The notes under the pieces were generated by a model. It did not search any database and was not told the origin of the DNA. It was given only the letters and a program-made list of their open reading frames with translations. Source: Dicyema japonicum (Eukaryota > Dicyemida > Rhombozoa > Dicyemidae). From it: 64,000 bases of DNA. This document shows, in pieces, positions 35,560-50,059 of the stretch. Each line of letters begins with the position of its first letter. The stretch's first letter is position 1. A program made the position numbers and the translations under genes. The stretch spans positions 721,221 to 785,220 of the forward strand of contig RDEW01000013.1 in assembly GCA_011109175.1 (NCBI GenBank). Direction: 5' to 3'.

Positions 35560-36300
35560 CTTAGTTTTATTAAATATTTAAAAAATAATTTCCACAGATT
35601 ATCAAAGAATATTGAAGATAAAAAATTTGTTCTCGATGATCAGTGAGGTTTCCGCCCTACTAGAGGGACTGGAGATTGTTTTTCAATATTATGGAATTTT
35701 ATATGTCTACGGCCGTATGTCTGGACATGTCAAAGGCTTTTGATAGTGTTTGGCATGCTGGGTTGTTGAAGACTCTCAAATTTAATGTTGGAAGTAGACA
35801 CTTGTGTGGATGAAGTATCTTCTTTCTGAGAGAATCTTTTGTGCGCGTTGGAAAGAGGGGTTCCGATTTTGTTAAAAAGAAGGGTTCCATAGGGGTCTGT
35901 CTGTAGTCCCCTCTTATTTAATTATGTTGTGTGACATTCCAAAGGTTGAACATTAAAATTCAAAAAATGTTAATTTTGCAGATTATAAATAAATATTTTT
36001 CTTGGAAATGGGTTTCAAATCACAACAAAATAAGTCAAAAATTTCTGTTAATACTGGAGCAATCAAATGCATGGAATTGCAATATCTCGGTGTTTATGTG
36101 AATTCGAAGGGTTGTTTTAAAGATCACATCAAGAACAAATGGAAAAAAGCTACCCGATGTTGAAGTTGCTTTTACGACTTCACTTGAGTCCGGAAACTTT
36201 TTTCTATGTTTATACAGCTTGTAGAACCACTCCTTATTTGTGGCTTTCAAGGATGGCTAGAAAGTGATGAGAGAAGTATTCAGTAGAGCTTCCCGATAGA
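35560..36300 (+). mobile_element. LINE family C, decayed reverse transcriptase
   Basis: Shifted frames carry VCLDMSKAFDSVWHAGLLKT (about 35715-35770), the conserved palm motif of non-LTR reverse transcriptases. Downstream comes QYLGVYVNSKGCFKDHIKNK-like sequence with stops (about 36080-36150). The GVPQGS and YADD boxes are lost or broken. Its AFDSVWHAGLL wording differs from families A and B. Confidence 0.65.
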
Positions 36301-36716
36301 TCGAGGAGATATGCTATTCAATTGGGATGTGGTCTTGATTTAAAATCTAAATTACCGCCTAATTATGAGAGACCCGAGCTTTATATACGTGTCCTGGATC
36401 TTTGATCTCCTCCTGAAACCGTTGATCCGATCCTCCACAATCCTGCTAATTAATTTTAACAGCTTGTTTTCGTCTTCGCTTAGACAGGGGGATTGTCAGG
36501 AGCAGGACTTAATAATAAACCCTTCAACTCCCAATTTTGTGCTAAATAAAATTGTCCGCTTAGCTCCATTAGTCATATCTGCTTAGACAGAACTCGCACT
36601 TCAGAAGAACAATTGTGGTAATTAATCCAAGACGACTACATAATCAGGGTTGCTTATAAAATTGTAATTCTAATGGGAAATAAAAATCATAAAAAATATT
36701 AAATTCTTTAGACTAA

Positions 36717-39336
<2,620 letters not shown>

Positions 39337-39559
39337 TATTCTTTTCCTTGAATTCTATAAAATAATTTTGGGGCAAATTGGAATTTAAGAGTAATTTTAT
39401 TAAACCACAGACCTGGTTTATCATGAATAATTAATTAGTTTAATAGTAATTTTATTTCAAAAATGGTTAACCAATATATTATAAATAATTTAAAAAAATA
39501 ATTTAATAAATAATATAACAATTTTTAAGAAATTAATAAAATTTTTTAAGAAATTAAAA

Positions 39560-39870
39560 TTTAGGGAGCTCGAATGGCCATGGTGTTTCCTCAGAAAATT
39601 GTTATCGGGATACGCTCTCGAAACCAGTCGCACCTGGATCCTTGAGCTGATCTGACGGACTAGATCGTCAGCTTGTGGGTCACGGATTCCTGACGTTTCA
39701 ACAGCAAATGGGACTATATAACAAAATGATTTTAAATGTTTGACTGACTTGACGGATTGGTGACAAATCCGACCCCCTTCGAGGCCATAGTTCGGAAAAC
39801 GAGTGCGTGGGTTCTCACGCAAGCATCCGTCTGCATCGCGAGATAACACAGTGGGTGGAATCTCCAAATA
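39560..39870 (-). mobile_element. LINE family D, C-terminal fragment
   Basis: The minus-strand frame reads CYIVPFAVETSGIRDPQADD and LVRQISSRIQV, which is the VPVAVETSGV...LGRRI block of this family. Next to it is a GGCCATGGTGTTTCCTC / GATACGCTCTCGAA sequence also found at 44340-44396. Stops show it is dead. Confidence 0.75.
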
Positions 39871-39879
39871 ATTATCGAG

Positions 39880-40550
39880 TGTAGAGGGCTAATGGGAGAT
39901 GCCGGGGTCTCCTAATGGACGTCTTGCCTAATTATTATTATTAGTCATAATAAACTGATGACATAACAAACCGCAAATGACTCAGTTTTGTGGACGATTT
40001 ATCATTTTTATTAAACCGAATAATCCCAATGACTTTTAAGCCCATTTTGGGGGTAATTTAAATTTCCTGTAAAAATAATATGATCTCTGAGTACCCATTT
40101 GTTGTAGGGCGATGCTCCTCTATCGCACACAATGTCTATTCAGCTTTATGGTGGATGAATGCTTTGTATTTTTTTTCGTGATCTTAACGAGGTGACGGAT
40201 CCACGAGACATTGATCAATCGAACAAGGGAAGTGTCACGGGGGGTTCGAATGTCGTCATAAATCTGTCAGAAGCACCATGTATAGGATGCCCCAATAATA
40301 GCGTAAAAGATCTGTGCCAAACTAAAGCTCCACATTAATGAGCTCGCATTCTTAAACATACTCTTATGTACCCCTATTTCTCCCCACTGATGCAACCTCC
40401 CGTTCCACTTTTAGTCCAGAAGAACGAAAGGGTGATATACAATGTTTCGGGGTGTATGCTGAATCTGGTCTGTAGGGGGACAAGTGGGAAGGCAATGATG
40501 ATAGAATTGTTGTAATTAAACCGAAAATGAACAACCAAAAGCCGTCATAA
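39880..40550. other. Spacer between LINE debris and DYNLT
   Basis: Short open frames exist on both strands, but none chain into a recognisable protein. Confidence 0.3.
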
Positions 40551-41009
40551 TTAATAACTGTAAGTTGCGAATACTGAGGCATGGGAAAACATCGAATCCT
40601 AAAGTCAAGACAATGCAAACAGTATTGTAGCATGCCTGGGACATTGCATCAGTGTCGTCATCCCAGAAGCATCTCCCACTCATTCTAGATCGTAAGTTGA
40701 CAAATTACTTCACTCCAGTACCTCTGCTCTCTCCCAACACCACTTGAACCACAAATTTAAAGTTTTTGTAATTTAAATCTGCTTTAGAAGACAAAGCTAC
40801 TTTTTACTGCAACTTTGATCGTATTGGTGATGCTCTTACACAGTTCGGGAGTCTCCTCAGGGTCGTATGTCTTGTCCTTCAGTGATTCCTTCAGCACGTT
40901 TTGGATGATCTCTTCAACCTGGCTGCTTTTGAATCTTGCATAATCTACCACGAATTAACTTTAGGGAAGGATCAGGTCGGATTTTGTATTCCTGAGCTAT
41001 CAAGGTCAT
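40551..41009 (-). CDS. Tctex1-type dynein light chain (DYNLT family)
   Basis: Tctex-type light chains dimerise and bind dynein intermediate chain, in cytoplasmic or ciliary dynein. The ATG is at 41009. Introns of 25, 22, 24 and 22 nt join the exons. The product reads YKIRPDPSLKFKSSQVEEII, NVLKESLKDKTYDPEETPEL, KSITNTIKVAVK, FKFVVQVVLGESRGTGVK, MSGRCFWDDDTDAM and DSMFSHASVFATYSY. The V.EI...VL...L....YDP....LC..I...I, VVQVV.GE.RG.G..M..RCFWD and final FA.Y pattern is diagnostic. The N-terminal RPDPS...F start and overall spacing favour the DYNLT2B/TCTEX1D2 branch. Length (about 122 residues) is normal. Confidence 0.9.
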
Positions 41010-41019
41010 TCGTCTCCTT

Positions 41020-41330
41020 GGAGATTATTTTTACTTTAAATTATAATTACCAAAGCCATCATCAGTCCCTCCTCATGGGATCAACAATCTCCCGTCTCTT
41101 AATTTAGTCTTGACCCTTTGCCATCCAGGAACACGTGAATGCCTATTGCACATCCATCCTCAGAAACCCAAACGTGGGTATCAATGGCAGTTAAAATTAC
41201 TAACTAGCAAGTCACCACAATCCTGACACATTTACAACCTACTCTTAAATCTTGCTCTGTGACGAGTATGAGACCACGTGACTAAATATTTATAATAAGG
41301 GAGAGGAATGAAAACCAAATAAAGTCAAAC
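41020..41330. other. Short region with possible minus-strand exons, unresolved
   Basis: A minus-strand stretch near 41110-41190 reads LTAIDTHVWVSEDGCAIGIH, then VFLDGKGSR. It is open but I could not place splice sites or a family, and it is too short to call a gene. Confidence 0.25.
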
Positions 41331-41334
41331 AAAG

Positions 41335-41743
<409 letters not shown>

Positions 41744-41889
41744 TCTATATTTAAATTTTTATTTATTAAATTAGATATTTTTTATTAACTTTTATTATTA
41801 ACAACGGTTTATTTGTTCTATAGACCACCAAATCTTGTATTCTTCCAATGGAAGATCACAGACGTCGAATGGCACAAGTGATTGCGAGG

Positions 41890-41975
41890 ACTGGGATCAC
41901 CTAACTGTTTGACCCTTTTGTCTTTCTTTCTCGGTGTTCCCGGGGTTATTAAAATAAAAAATAAATAAATTCTTC
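41890..41975 (+). repeat. GGGATCACCTAA-type retrotransposon tail
   Basis: GGGATCACCTAACTGTTTGA is followed by CTTTCTTTCTCGGTGTTCCC and a GGGGTTATTAAAATAAA end. It is a further copy of the LINE tail seen at 24010 and 47690. Confidence 0.6.
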
Positions 41976-42049
41976 CAATGGAAGCGAAATCCACGATTTC
42001 CCTAGCGATTTACTAATCCTGTGCATCCGTGAAACTTCTTATTTAGAAA

Positions 42050-42260
42050 GTGACAGCCACTTTCTTTCAACTATTATTATTATCCCACGGCTTACAATCT
42101 TTGGTAAGCCCAGCACAAACAGCCATAACTAATTAATCCAAGGAAGGAACCCAAGGGAGAACATCTGCTTGTCCATCTTCCAATAGTACATTACAGGCTT
42201 CCGCTTCAGAAGAGAATTGGAGAAGTAGCTCCTCCTCTTCCATTTTCATCACAGATTCTT
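42050..42260 (-). mobile_element. LINE family F fragment, minus orientation
   Basis: Read on the minus strand it matches the plus-strand sequence at about 53560-53690, for example ACAAGCAGATGTTCTCCCTT and TTGTGCTGGGCTTAC. The encoded stretch (KMEEEELLLQFSSEAEACNV) corresponds to the segment just before the reverse transcriptase of that element. Confidence 0.7.
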
Positions 42261-42935
42261 TAATAAAATGACCAGAATGTTATCAGGTCTGTGAAAATAC
42301 GCTGTTCTTATGAAACTTAGTGCATCCCTCAGATCCTTCTCCGAGAAGTAGATCGGATCTGACACCCTTTTCAGTTGCCTGAATGTATCAGCAGCTTGGA
42401 AGTATAGAAGGCTCTTTCTGCATGAAAAATAAAATCAGGCATATTTATAGAAGACCAAATCTTCCTCAATTTAATTTTTTATCACAGATTAAGGCAGGGT
42501 CAGGAGAATTGAAAATAGTCAACATGAGTCGAGTCAAGAAACTATAGACTTAAAAAAAATACATTCTTTGATTTTTGATTAGAAACCAAGTGTTGATTTG
42601 ATGACAGGTGACATGTCGCTAATTCTTTGATATTTGATAAGAAATGACAGGTGACATGTGATTGACATGTGACATGTAACCAGCACTGGATGGGTAACCC
42701 GGGCGGACGGGATGGTAACCCGATATTAAAATACAAGATATAACAGATTCGAGTTAAATTGGCTTTGGTTAACAACTTTTCAATGAAGAAAAATTCCTCT
42801 TCATAGCAAATGATGTGGAACTATCAGTACTTGATTTTTTTTAATGAAAAATTGATTTTTCCATTTCCAATAAATTTTAATGATCGCTTAATCATGTTTG
42901 GCTCAACACTTTTTTTGAGGAGACGGAAGATAATG

Positions 42936-43361
42936 TTCAATTTGTCTTATGTGGAAAGGAGTGTCCGATTCGACAAAGACCTTAGTGACCTTATTAATCC
43001 AGGTGGACCACCAGGACTCGACCTGAAAGTAATGGATCTCTTTGAGCGTCCTGTCTTAGCGGCGGGTTTTCTGACGGTTGCCAGTTTTTCTACATTTTAG
43101 CGAAACTGTGATAATTTAATTTTTGTACGAAGCATTGGTTAGTTGTGTCAAACTATAACATCCCTCATTGACAACCTTGTTTCTCTTTTTTGGTTTCTCC
43201 TCATCTTTTCTCAGTATACTGGATTGGTGTATGCTAATGCAAAGATTGCAGAAAAAAGACCATTGCCTACCCCGCAACTGCAAGGATGGATCAACTTCTA
43301 TATCCTGCAGTCACGGGTTAAGCTAAGGAAGAGAACGGAGGAACAGACAATTAAAAATTAA
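42936..43361 (+). CDS. Possible small membrane protein, unidentified
   Basis: A frame from about 42936 (MFNLSYVERSVRFDKDLSDL) can be joined by a 27-nt intron to MDLFERPVLAAGFLT and by a 24-nt intron to RNCDNLIFVRSI. A later stretch is hydrophobic (LVSLFWFLLIFSQYTGLVYA) and ends NAKIAEKRPLPTPQLQGW plus a basic tail, with a stop at 43361. The junction between about 43130 and 43190 is unresolved. Alternating hydrophobic segments and a basic end suggest a small multi-span organelle protein. No family recognised with confidence. Confidence 0.35.
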
Positions 43362-43797
43362 ATTTTTATAATATTTTTGACTATAACTACATTTTTTGAA
43401 TGTCATCGATTGTATCTCTTCTAAAACTGTCAGAGATAATCTCGAAGACCGATGAAGACTCTGAACATGTTCTACAGACATTTCAACCTCCACCAATGTA
43501 TAATATAATTCCCTAGACAAGACGGAACTACTATCTTCCATGGGAAAGCGGTAGATACCTTGCCTGGGACTCCACGTGTATGAATAGCCTCTCTCTTTCC
43601 AACCTAGTTATGATAGCACTAACCCAGGCTCTGCTTCGAGAAGGATGAGAACCTAAATATGAAGATATACGATGTCTCGGTGGACAGTTCATTTTTTAAT
43701 CAGTCGCCATGGAAACGCCAACAATCATAGGAAGTAGGTCACTGATCCTGCTAAACAGAATCGGATCGCTCATCGCGAAAAATATTAAAGATATGAG

Positions 43798-44240
43798 ATG
43801 CCCGTCCTTCTCCGACCGGTATCCATCATCTGCGCCTTATCACGAGTGTTAGAAAAACTGGTCCTTCTCAAGATCCGTCCTTTCATAACTCTACCATCTT
43901 TTCTACACGGATTCCGAGAAGGACACTCAACAACAACTCATCTAACAAAACTTGTTCAATTCATCTCAGACGGCCTGAATATTCCAAATCCACACGAAAG
44001 AACCGTGTTGGTCTCAATGGATGTAGAGAAGGCTTTTGACTCAGTACCCGGAAGATCCTTACAGCAAAACTTTATACGACGTCGATCAACCATAAATTCA
44101 AGTCATGGTTGGCTAACTTCATCAACGGTCGAATGGGCCAAGTGGTGGAAAACAACCAAAAATCAAAACCGCGATACGTTCCGAATGGAGTTCTACAAGG
44201 ATCACCGTTATCAACAATTCTCTTCAACATGTTCCGAGTT
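43798..44240 (+). mobile_element. LINE family B (STTTHL type), RT fragment
   Basis: The frame reads RPVSIICALSRVLEKLVLLK, FLHGFREGHSTTTHLTKL and TVLVSMDVEKAFDSVPGRSL, the fingers and first palm motif of the family seen at 13221-14340. A truncated NGVLQGSPLS-like turn follows near 44190 in another frame, and YADD is absent. It appears 3'-truncated by insertion of other repeats. Confidence 0.85.
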
Positions 44241-44335
44241 CGATAATCTTGTTAGAGGAAAATGTATTTTTGAACATAAGATAGCAAATTGTTTTCTAAA
44301 ATATAAAATGTCGTTAATAAAGTGTTCAAAGTTAT

Positions 44336-44396
44336 GGAACTTAAATGGCTATGCTGTTTCCTCTGAGGTAGCTATCGAGATACGCTCTCGAAGCCA
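44336..44396 (-). mobile_element. LINE family D terminal fragment
   Basis: A 60-bp match to 39590-39650: GGCTATGCTGTTTCCTCTGA then GATACGCTCTCGAAGCC. On the minus strand one frame gives LRGNSIAI, the end of the family's ORF. Confidence 0.55.
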
Positions 44397-44559
44397 TAAA
44401 AATGATTTGAATGCGTCTAAGTTAGTAATATCTCCCACAAGACTTCCCCTATATCCCGCTCATCCTTTTCCTACCAAGCTATTTTTTCGGTGGTAAAATT
44501 ATGAAAAGTTTGAATAAATTATTGAATTTAATTAATTTAATTTATTAACCGCGGACACA

Positions 44560-44830
44560 CCTTGAAAGAAGTTAAAGTGAACGGCTAATTAAGTGTATCC
44601 AGTTTCGACTTCTACAGAGAGTCCATCCGGAATCAGCATAAAGGGTAAAAGACGTCGATACTTGCAGTTGTGGAAACCCCTTCAGTAAATGGGGGAGAGC
44701 AAATGATCTTTTTTTTACCAGCCAGGCACTGGGCGCCACCTAGACAGGTGGATCAAATGACGCCACTCTAATAGGAAGAGAGAGGAGGAACAGACAAACA
44801 AACAGAAAACTTCAACTAATTAGCCACGCT
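44560..44830 (+). repeat. Interspersed repeat family E, copy 3
   Basis: The 5' half has GTGTATCCAGTTTCGACTTC and GGTAAAAGACGTC, also present at 57915-58000. The 3' half has GCCAGGCACTGGGCGCCACC and GGTGGATCAAATGAC, shared with 19580 and 34117. It is therefore the most complete copy and links both halves. Confidence 0.65.
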
Positions 44831-45242
44831 ACACCACATGGCGCAACGCGGCGAAACTGTTGTGTTTTGAAGAAATTGGAGGCGGCCACCGAGTGATCCA
44901 AGAACTTTTTTGATGTTAAAATTTCACCTCTTTACTAAAAGTAATCTTTAAAAAGTCTAACATGCGGAATTAATTCACTTTATGTAACACACACTTATTA
45001 TTGTGGGATGAGTTACTTCAAAGAAAAGATCCCAAGTGTAAGGCATAAATTCGAACACCCTATATAAAAAAAAATATATTGGGGAAAGAAAAGGAAAAAT
45101 GTGTTAAAAAGATATCAGGGTTTATTAGCAAAAACAGTGAACAAGTAAAACCCGCTGAAACTAATAAGGCCTTCCGAAAATATGCCTAAGAGTTGATTAG
45201 GAATACGTGCCCCATAATAAGGAATTTTTACACAAAGTAAAA

Positions 45243-45357
45243 GTGCGATCATACTTGGCCGTAAGCACCCGTTCTCAGTTGACCACGGAAGTTAAGAGGT
45301 TATAGGCTGTGTAAGTACTTGGATGGGTGACCGTCTGTGAATTCACAGTGTCGTATG
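45243..45357 (+). rRNA. 5S ribosomal RNA gene
   Basis: The sequence contains the conserved 5S core: GTTCTCAG...CGGAAGTTAAG, then GTAAGTACTTGGATGGGTGACC (internal promoter box C) and a 3' end GTGTCGTATG. Order and spacing match eukaryotic 5S rRNA, with a length of about 115 nt. The 5' stem strand is less well conserved, so this could be a diverged or variant copy. A T run and a perfect hairpin directly follow, consistent with pol III termination. Confidence 0.82.
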
Positions 45358-45381
45358 TTTTTATACTATTCGTATAAAAAC
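45357..45381 (+). terminator. Hairpin and T run after 5S rRNA
   Basis: GTTTTTATAC, a five-base TATTC loop and GTATAAAAAC form a perfect 10-bp stem. The T run within it is a standard RNA polymerase III stop. Whether the hairpin itself has a role is not shown. Confidence 0.6.
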
Positions 45382-45831
45382 TGGAATTTACAAGAATTTT
45401 TCTGAATTTGTTTATTCAAGTCCTCGGACATGCAAAGGATGGTAGCAATGTTATTTGTTAGACAAGTAGGCAGACTCGCATTTTGGGTTAACAAAGAAAC
45501 AGCGGGAAATACAAAAATTTGCTTTCGAGGGAAGACTCCACCAAAATGAACGGATATCTGTCCAGAAAAAAAACTTTTATTACTTCAATCAGTCCATGCT
45601 CTTTTGAAATTGTAATATGAAACAGAACACAGATAGTAATATTTTTTGAAACACCTTGGAATAATCAGGAAAAATGATCTGTGACTGAGGAACATTGCAA
45701 AAATGTCTAAAAAGTGACATCATTTTTATTTTAAATAACAATTAATTAAATGACCATTTATATTTTTTTAATTTAAAATTATTTAAATTTAAAAATCAAT
45801 TCACGTTGTATTTTATCATCGTTGGCTCAAA

Positions 45832-47101
45832 ATGTCAGGAAGAGTGAGCACAAGCGAAGACGAGGATCCAATGGAGTTACATTACAACAAAATATATAAA
45901 GAGAAGAAATCTTCTAAAACTGACGTTATTGATGACAAGGTACATTATGATTAGTTAAAACCACAGAAGATACACGAAATATGTCCAATTTACAGTGAAT
46001 CTGACGACATGGAAGACTTCAAGGCTGTACAGCGTCACTTGAAGCTCAGGTCAGGGGGAGCAAAACTCTCACGTGATGAGATCGAAATAGCATCTTCAGA
46101 AGATGGTAATTTTTATTTTCATTATTCAAGATATCGACGATTGGGGTTCGAGAAAACAAAACTACTACGGATCTGATCCTCAACCTAAAAAGAGTTTCAA
46201 TTCTCCTCATTTTAGGGACTAAGAGAGCCATCAACGACGCTGACTTGGAGGAGAACGACGCCATCAGAATACAGAAGGAGATATTCCAGAATTTCGGGGA
46301 CGACGACTTCGACCACTACATGGGCTCCTCAGCCAGAGCTAGCATTCCTACTCCTGCTACAAAGTCTGGGGAGGAAGAGGACACGTGTGCTGACGGTTAC
46401 CTTGCTGAGTTCCACCGATTGGTAAGGTTTTTCTATATGGAAGGGGTCTTTACTAGATGATGTCCTCGACCCTCTCCTTCGACCAGAATATGACCTCCTC
46501 CATGTAGACAAATCCTCCTATGAGTTTGTCTCCCTTTTGCATAGGCTCTACAATGGGTTTATTGTGGTCTCATCCAGATTTCGGACACAGTTCCTCTTCT
46601 TACAGTACCTAAAGTCACGTGGTGACCTGTCCTCTGACGATCCAGTTTTTCAGAGATTGGTCGACTACAAAGCTGCAGTGGACACTTGGGAGCCCATGAG
46701 AGTGGCTAACTGGTCGGCTGTCGAACACTTTTTGAAGACCAAACAGTTACTGTAACGAAGTTTGTAATTTCTAGTTTCTGTGAGAACTTGGATGTTCCCA
46801 GGGTATCGAAGAAGGTGAGATTTGCTGAGGTGACCGAGGAGACAGAGAAAGAGTCAGAAAAACGGCAGATCACTTCTGAGATGTTGAAGAATGTGGGGTT
46901 GTTGGCTTCTCGGAGCAGGAAAGCAAAGACCCCAAGGACGAAGAATAGAAAGAGGTTTGAGAAGGCGACAAAGAAACACAGAAGTCAGGTTGTGCTGTGC
47001 TGTTAGTGAAGGTTGTTCAAATGAGGGACCAAGCTTTGAAGTATTCTGGCGAACCTACGGGAATTCGTAGTGGGGTCATAAAGAGTACGAGATTTAAGTG
47101 A
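45832..47101 (+). CDS. UTP3: UTP3/SAS10 small-subunit processome protein
   Basis: This nucleolar factor is needed for 18S rRNA maturation. Seven exons join in frame through introns of 27 (45940-45966), 25 (46106-46130), 22, 22, 23 and 23 nt. Features in order: an acidic N-terminus, DIDDWGSRKQNYYGSDP (the W...K..YY motif of Sas10), an acidic helix, LLDDVLDPLLRPEYD and LFLQYLKSRGDLSSDDPVFQ (Sas10/C1D-type domain). The basic C-terminal Sas10 block is KRQITSEMLKNVGLLASRSR, KTPRTKNRKRFEKATKKHR and KYSGEPTGIRSGVIKSTRFK. This last stretch closely follows yeast and human proteins. The length is about 360 residues, shorter than human (479). The stop is at 47101. Confidence 0.93.
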
Positions 47102-47109
47102 CCTTTTGT

Positions 47110-48415
47110 GTGTTTATAATTATTGTGGTGATTTGAGTTGTTTTTGTTGATTAGGAAATTGAATTTATTTAAGCGGGTTTTTTTGGTAATTTACTTAGAT
47201 TATGTAATAAAGTATAATGGGTAGTGACATCTTTACACTCTTACTTTTTTGACCTGAGAATGAAAGGAAACTGAAGAGTCTGTTGTGATGATGGGGGTCA
47301 CAGTCGGCACATTTACCTACAACGAAGAATATCATCAAACATAATAGTCTTGTTGCCCAACATTGGAATATTTTTATTTGAAGTGGTGATAATCTTCTTT
47401 TTCAACGGGAAAAAGTAAGAAACTAAGGGAGCATGATCTTCCTAAAAATTGTAGTTAATAATCCTCGAGGAAGTGAGGATTTACTTGTCTAAGATGGTCT
47501 CTGACTCATTTAGAAATGATGCCTTAAGATGTAAGAATGTTGATTCTCGTTAACTTGGAAGTTATTCAAGTTTTTCACAAGAGTTTTCAAAAGCTAAATA
47601 AAAATGTGGAAAAATTATTTTAATAAAAAATGGGTTAACAATATTATTAAAATAAAGTTAGTTGTTATGTCCCCATTATGGCCTAGCCTGGGATCAACTA
47701 ATTTGTCAGTTAACCTTTCTTTGTGGTCTTGGGGTTTTAAAATAAATAAAATTATGTCCTGCAAGCAGTGAGAACGCGATGGGAGTTACCCCTCATAAAA
47801 TAATATGTATTACTGCTATTTTTCTTCTTTCCCCCATTTCTTCATTAATATGAGAAAGCTAATTTTCAAAAATACTGTGTCATCCAAGCTTTGTGTGAAG
47901 CATCACATTCAATGCTATATTTACTCCACTCTCTGGCGATTTTGATTTTTTTAATCAGCTATGCTTCCCCTTGAAAGGTTTTGAATTTCATATCAAATTG
48001 TTTCTTAAATCGGTGGAGCACCCATTTGATGCTAAGCATTAAAATGCCTACTTGCAGTTTTACAAGCAATGAGTTTTAATGCTGGTACTTTTGCCGGAGG
48101 ACCTTTGTATCTCAGAGAACGAAGAACTTGCTAAGCTTCTGTATTTAATTAGCATCCATTTACTTCATTAGCAGCCTTCACATTTCTTTCCCTTTCAGTC
48201 GGCTTTTAAGATTGTATTTCCCTGCATATTCTAATTTTTTCAGTTTGATTTAACTTCCTGGTAGTAGTTTTCAATATGCCAATCCACCAATTCAAACCAA
48301 CACCAACAAGTCACTGGAAGATGCGAATGAAGTGACGCTTGAATTAATTCACTCCCGGTTGGGATTCACTGAACGATAATACTGTCCGTCTCGATATCTC
48401 CATCAGACTTGGCCA
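47110..48415. other. Spacer with one retrotransposon tail
   Basis: GGGATCAACTAATTTGTCAG, CTTTGTGGTCTTGGGG and TTTTAAAATAAATAAA at 47688-47752 form another LINE tail. I recognise nothing else. Confidence 0.45.
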
Positions 48416-48418
48416 AAC

Positions 48419-49026
48419 TCATAAGTCCCGGTGGGGTGGTACCGTCGACTTATGGATATCATTTCCTTTTTTGTCGAAGAAACGCAGGACGATTCTCAAG
48501 ACATAGGGAATCAACGGAATTAGTAAATGAGTCCTGTAGTCTGCTGGATACCCCTCCATACTTGAACCGATCGGTCTGGACAGAGTAGACGGAAAACGGG
48601 CGAACGGAATTATAATCTTTCCATTCGAGAAGAGGAAGCCATTGGTGTGGGATGTCACGTGCATAGACCCCCATTGTCGGGAGCATGGTAGACACACTGT
48701 ATGCTGCAGAAGAAGAAATGAAAGCCAATGAGGAAAAATACCAAGTACTGCTTGATTGGTACACGTTCCACCCCATAGTAGTTAGTCAACTGATGGAATA
48801 AGCGGGAAATCGCTTCGCTTTCTCAATAAGCCGGCTACGCTAAAAAGCAACGATACACGTCAAACTCATTGCTCTTTGTTGCAATCTTGAAAGGCAACTC
48901 AATGTCGATTATGTCTGCGAGGATCACTTTGGTTGATTTTTGTGTTTTTAATAATATTTTTAATTTAAAAAAATAATAAATTTGAATTGAAATAGTTTTC
49001 GCTAGCCAATGATTATAGTGTTCCAC
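48419..49026 (-). CDS. Possible multi-exon gene, unidentified
   Basis: Minus-strand open segments include KVILADIIDIELPFKIATKS, YLVFFLIGFHFFFCS and THLLIPLIPYVLRIVLRFFD. The last two are hydrophobic and could be membrane helices. A 19-nt intron candidate lies in the first segment, but I could not join all parts in one phase. A small multi-span protein such as an EXPERA-type protein is one guess. Confidence that it is coding is modest. Confidence 0.3.
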
Positions 49027-49344
49027 TTGCCCTAGTGATTGAGGATGTCTCGGTCCTCCGTGAATCCCCTTTATTTCCTAATCACATGATAATCTTAAAA
49101 CTTCTGAGTTACAAAACTCTTCTCCATTATCCGTATGTAGGAGTTACAACGGACAAAAATATGTCGGAATTCGTGCGTCGAAGGCAAAAGGAAGGATACT
49201 GTCACATACGGTCATAAAGTCTTGAAAATTCCAAGGACAATGACATTGTGGTAGCACTTAAAATCCTATGCCTTGCTATCTCAAAATGAGATAGAATGAG
49301 CAGTGACCGGAAGACTTTTCTGGTGGAATCTAAACTAATTCCGG

Positions 49345-49440
49345 TTGCGTAGTTTCCGTAGTCCAATTGGTTCTCCCTTTGAGATAACCCATAAGTTTGA
49401 ATCCTGATCTTTTAATTCCGGTATTTGACCATGTGCTCAT
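49345..49440 (+). repeat. tRNA-like SINE head fragment
   Basis: TAGTCCAATTGG resembles an A box and GTTTGAATCCTGATC a B box. The phrase GTTTGAATCCTGAT is also in the SINE at 61215-61575 on the other strand. No SINE body follows, so it is a head-only remnant or a diverged tRNA pseudogene. Confidence 0.5.
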
Positions 49441-49478
49441 TTTTTTTCCTAATTAAAATATTTTAATTATTTAATTAA

Positions 49479-49960
49479 ATGTTTAAAAGATATTGTTACA
49501 ACTCTGGGACCTGGGCCACCTCTAAAGAGGAATTAGAGAGGCTAGACTCATTTCACAGGAATCATCTAAGAAACATAACTGGAATGTCCTGGCCATCCAA
49601 GATCTCGCGGAATGGACTGTACAATAAGTGTGACTGTATACCATTAAGCCACGAGATCATTAGCTCTCGTTGGAGACTTTTTGGACACGTCCTAAGGTTG
49701 GACCCGATATCCCCTCCGAACATCGCAATGGAAGATTACTACTCCTCCAATGTAAAACGCTTTCGTGGAAGACCGAGAACTACCCTCCCGGTCGTTCTAC
49801 AAAACGATCTGAAAGCCGTGAAGAAAACATTGGGATCTGGTGACGACCTAGCAAAGAACAGAAGAGCTTGGAGCAACCTAACTAATTCTCTTATATTTTT
49901 TGCTGCACATGCGGGGCTATAAATATTATGGCTCTCGTGAAAGTGCTAATAATATAATCT
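49479..49960 (+). mobile_element. LINE 3' end; probable partner of the SINE
   Basis: A 147-codon frame encodes the end of a non-LTR ORF: RLDSFHRNHLRNITGMSWPS, SRWRLFGHVLRLDP and KRFRGRPRTTLPV. This is the W.FGHV.R......RGRPR.T tail common in RTE/CR1-like elements. Its 3' end (TGCGGGGCTATAAATATTAT, then GGCTCTCGTGAAAG) nearly matches the SINE tail at 12327-12374 (TGCGGAGCTATAAATACTAT, GGCTCTTGTGAAAA). A shared tail is how a SINE recruits the reverse transcriptase of its partner LINE. Confidence 0.85.
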
Positions 49961-50059
49961 TGTTTGCGATTGAGTTTTGGCTTTCACTTCCATAAGAAAA
50001 GATTGCGCTTATTTAACTTTCACAGTTGAGAGTTCCACTTTCCATCATTTCAACCTGCG

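Noticed and set aside
42936..43361. Identification as KRTCAP2 or NDUFC2
   Set aside because: A few residues match each family by eye, but the order of segments does not, so no symbol was given.
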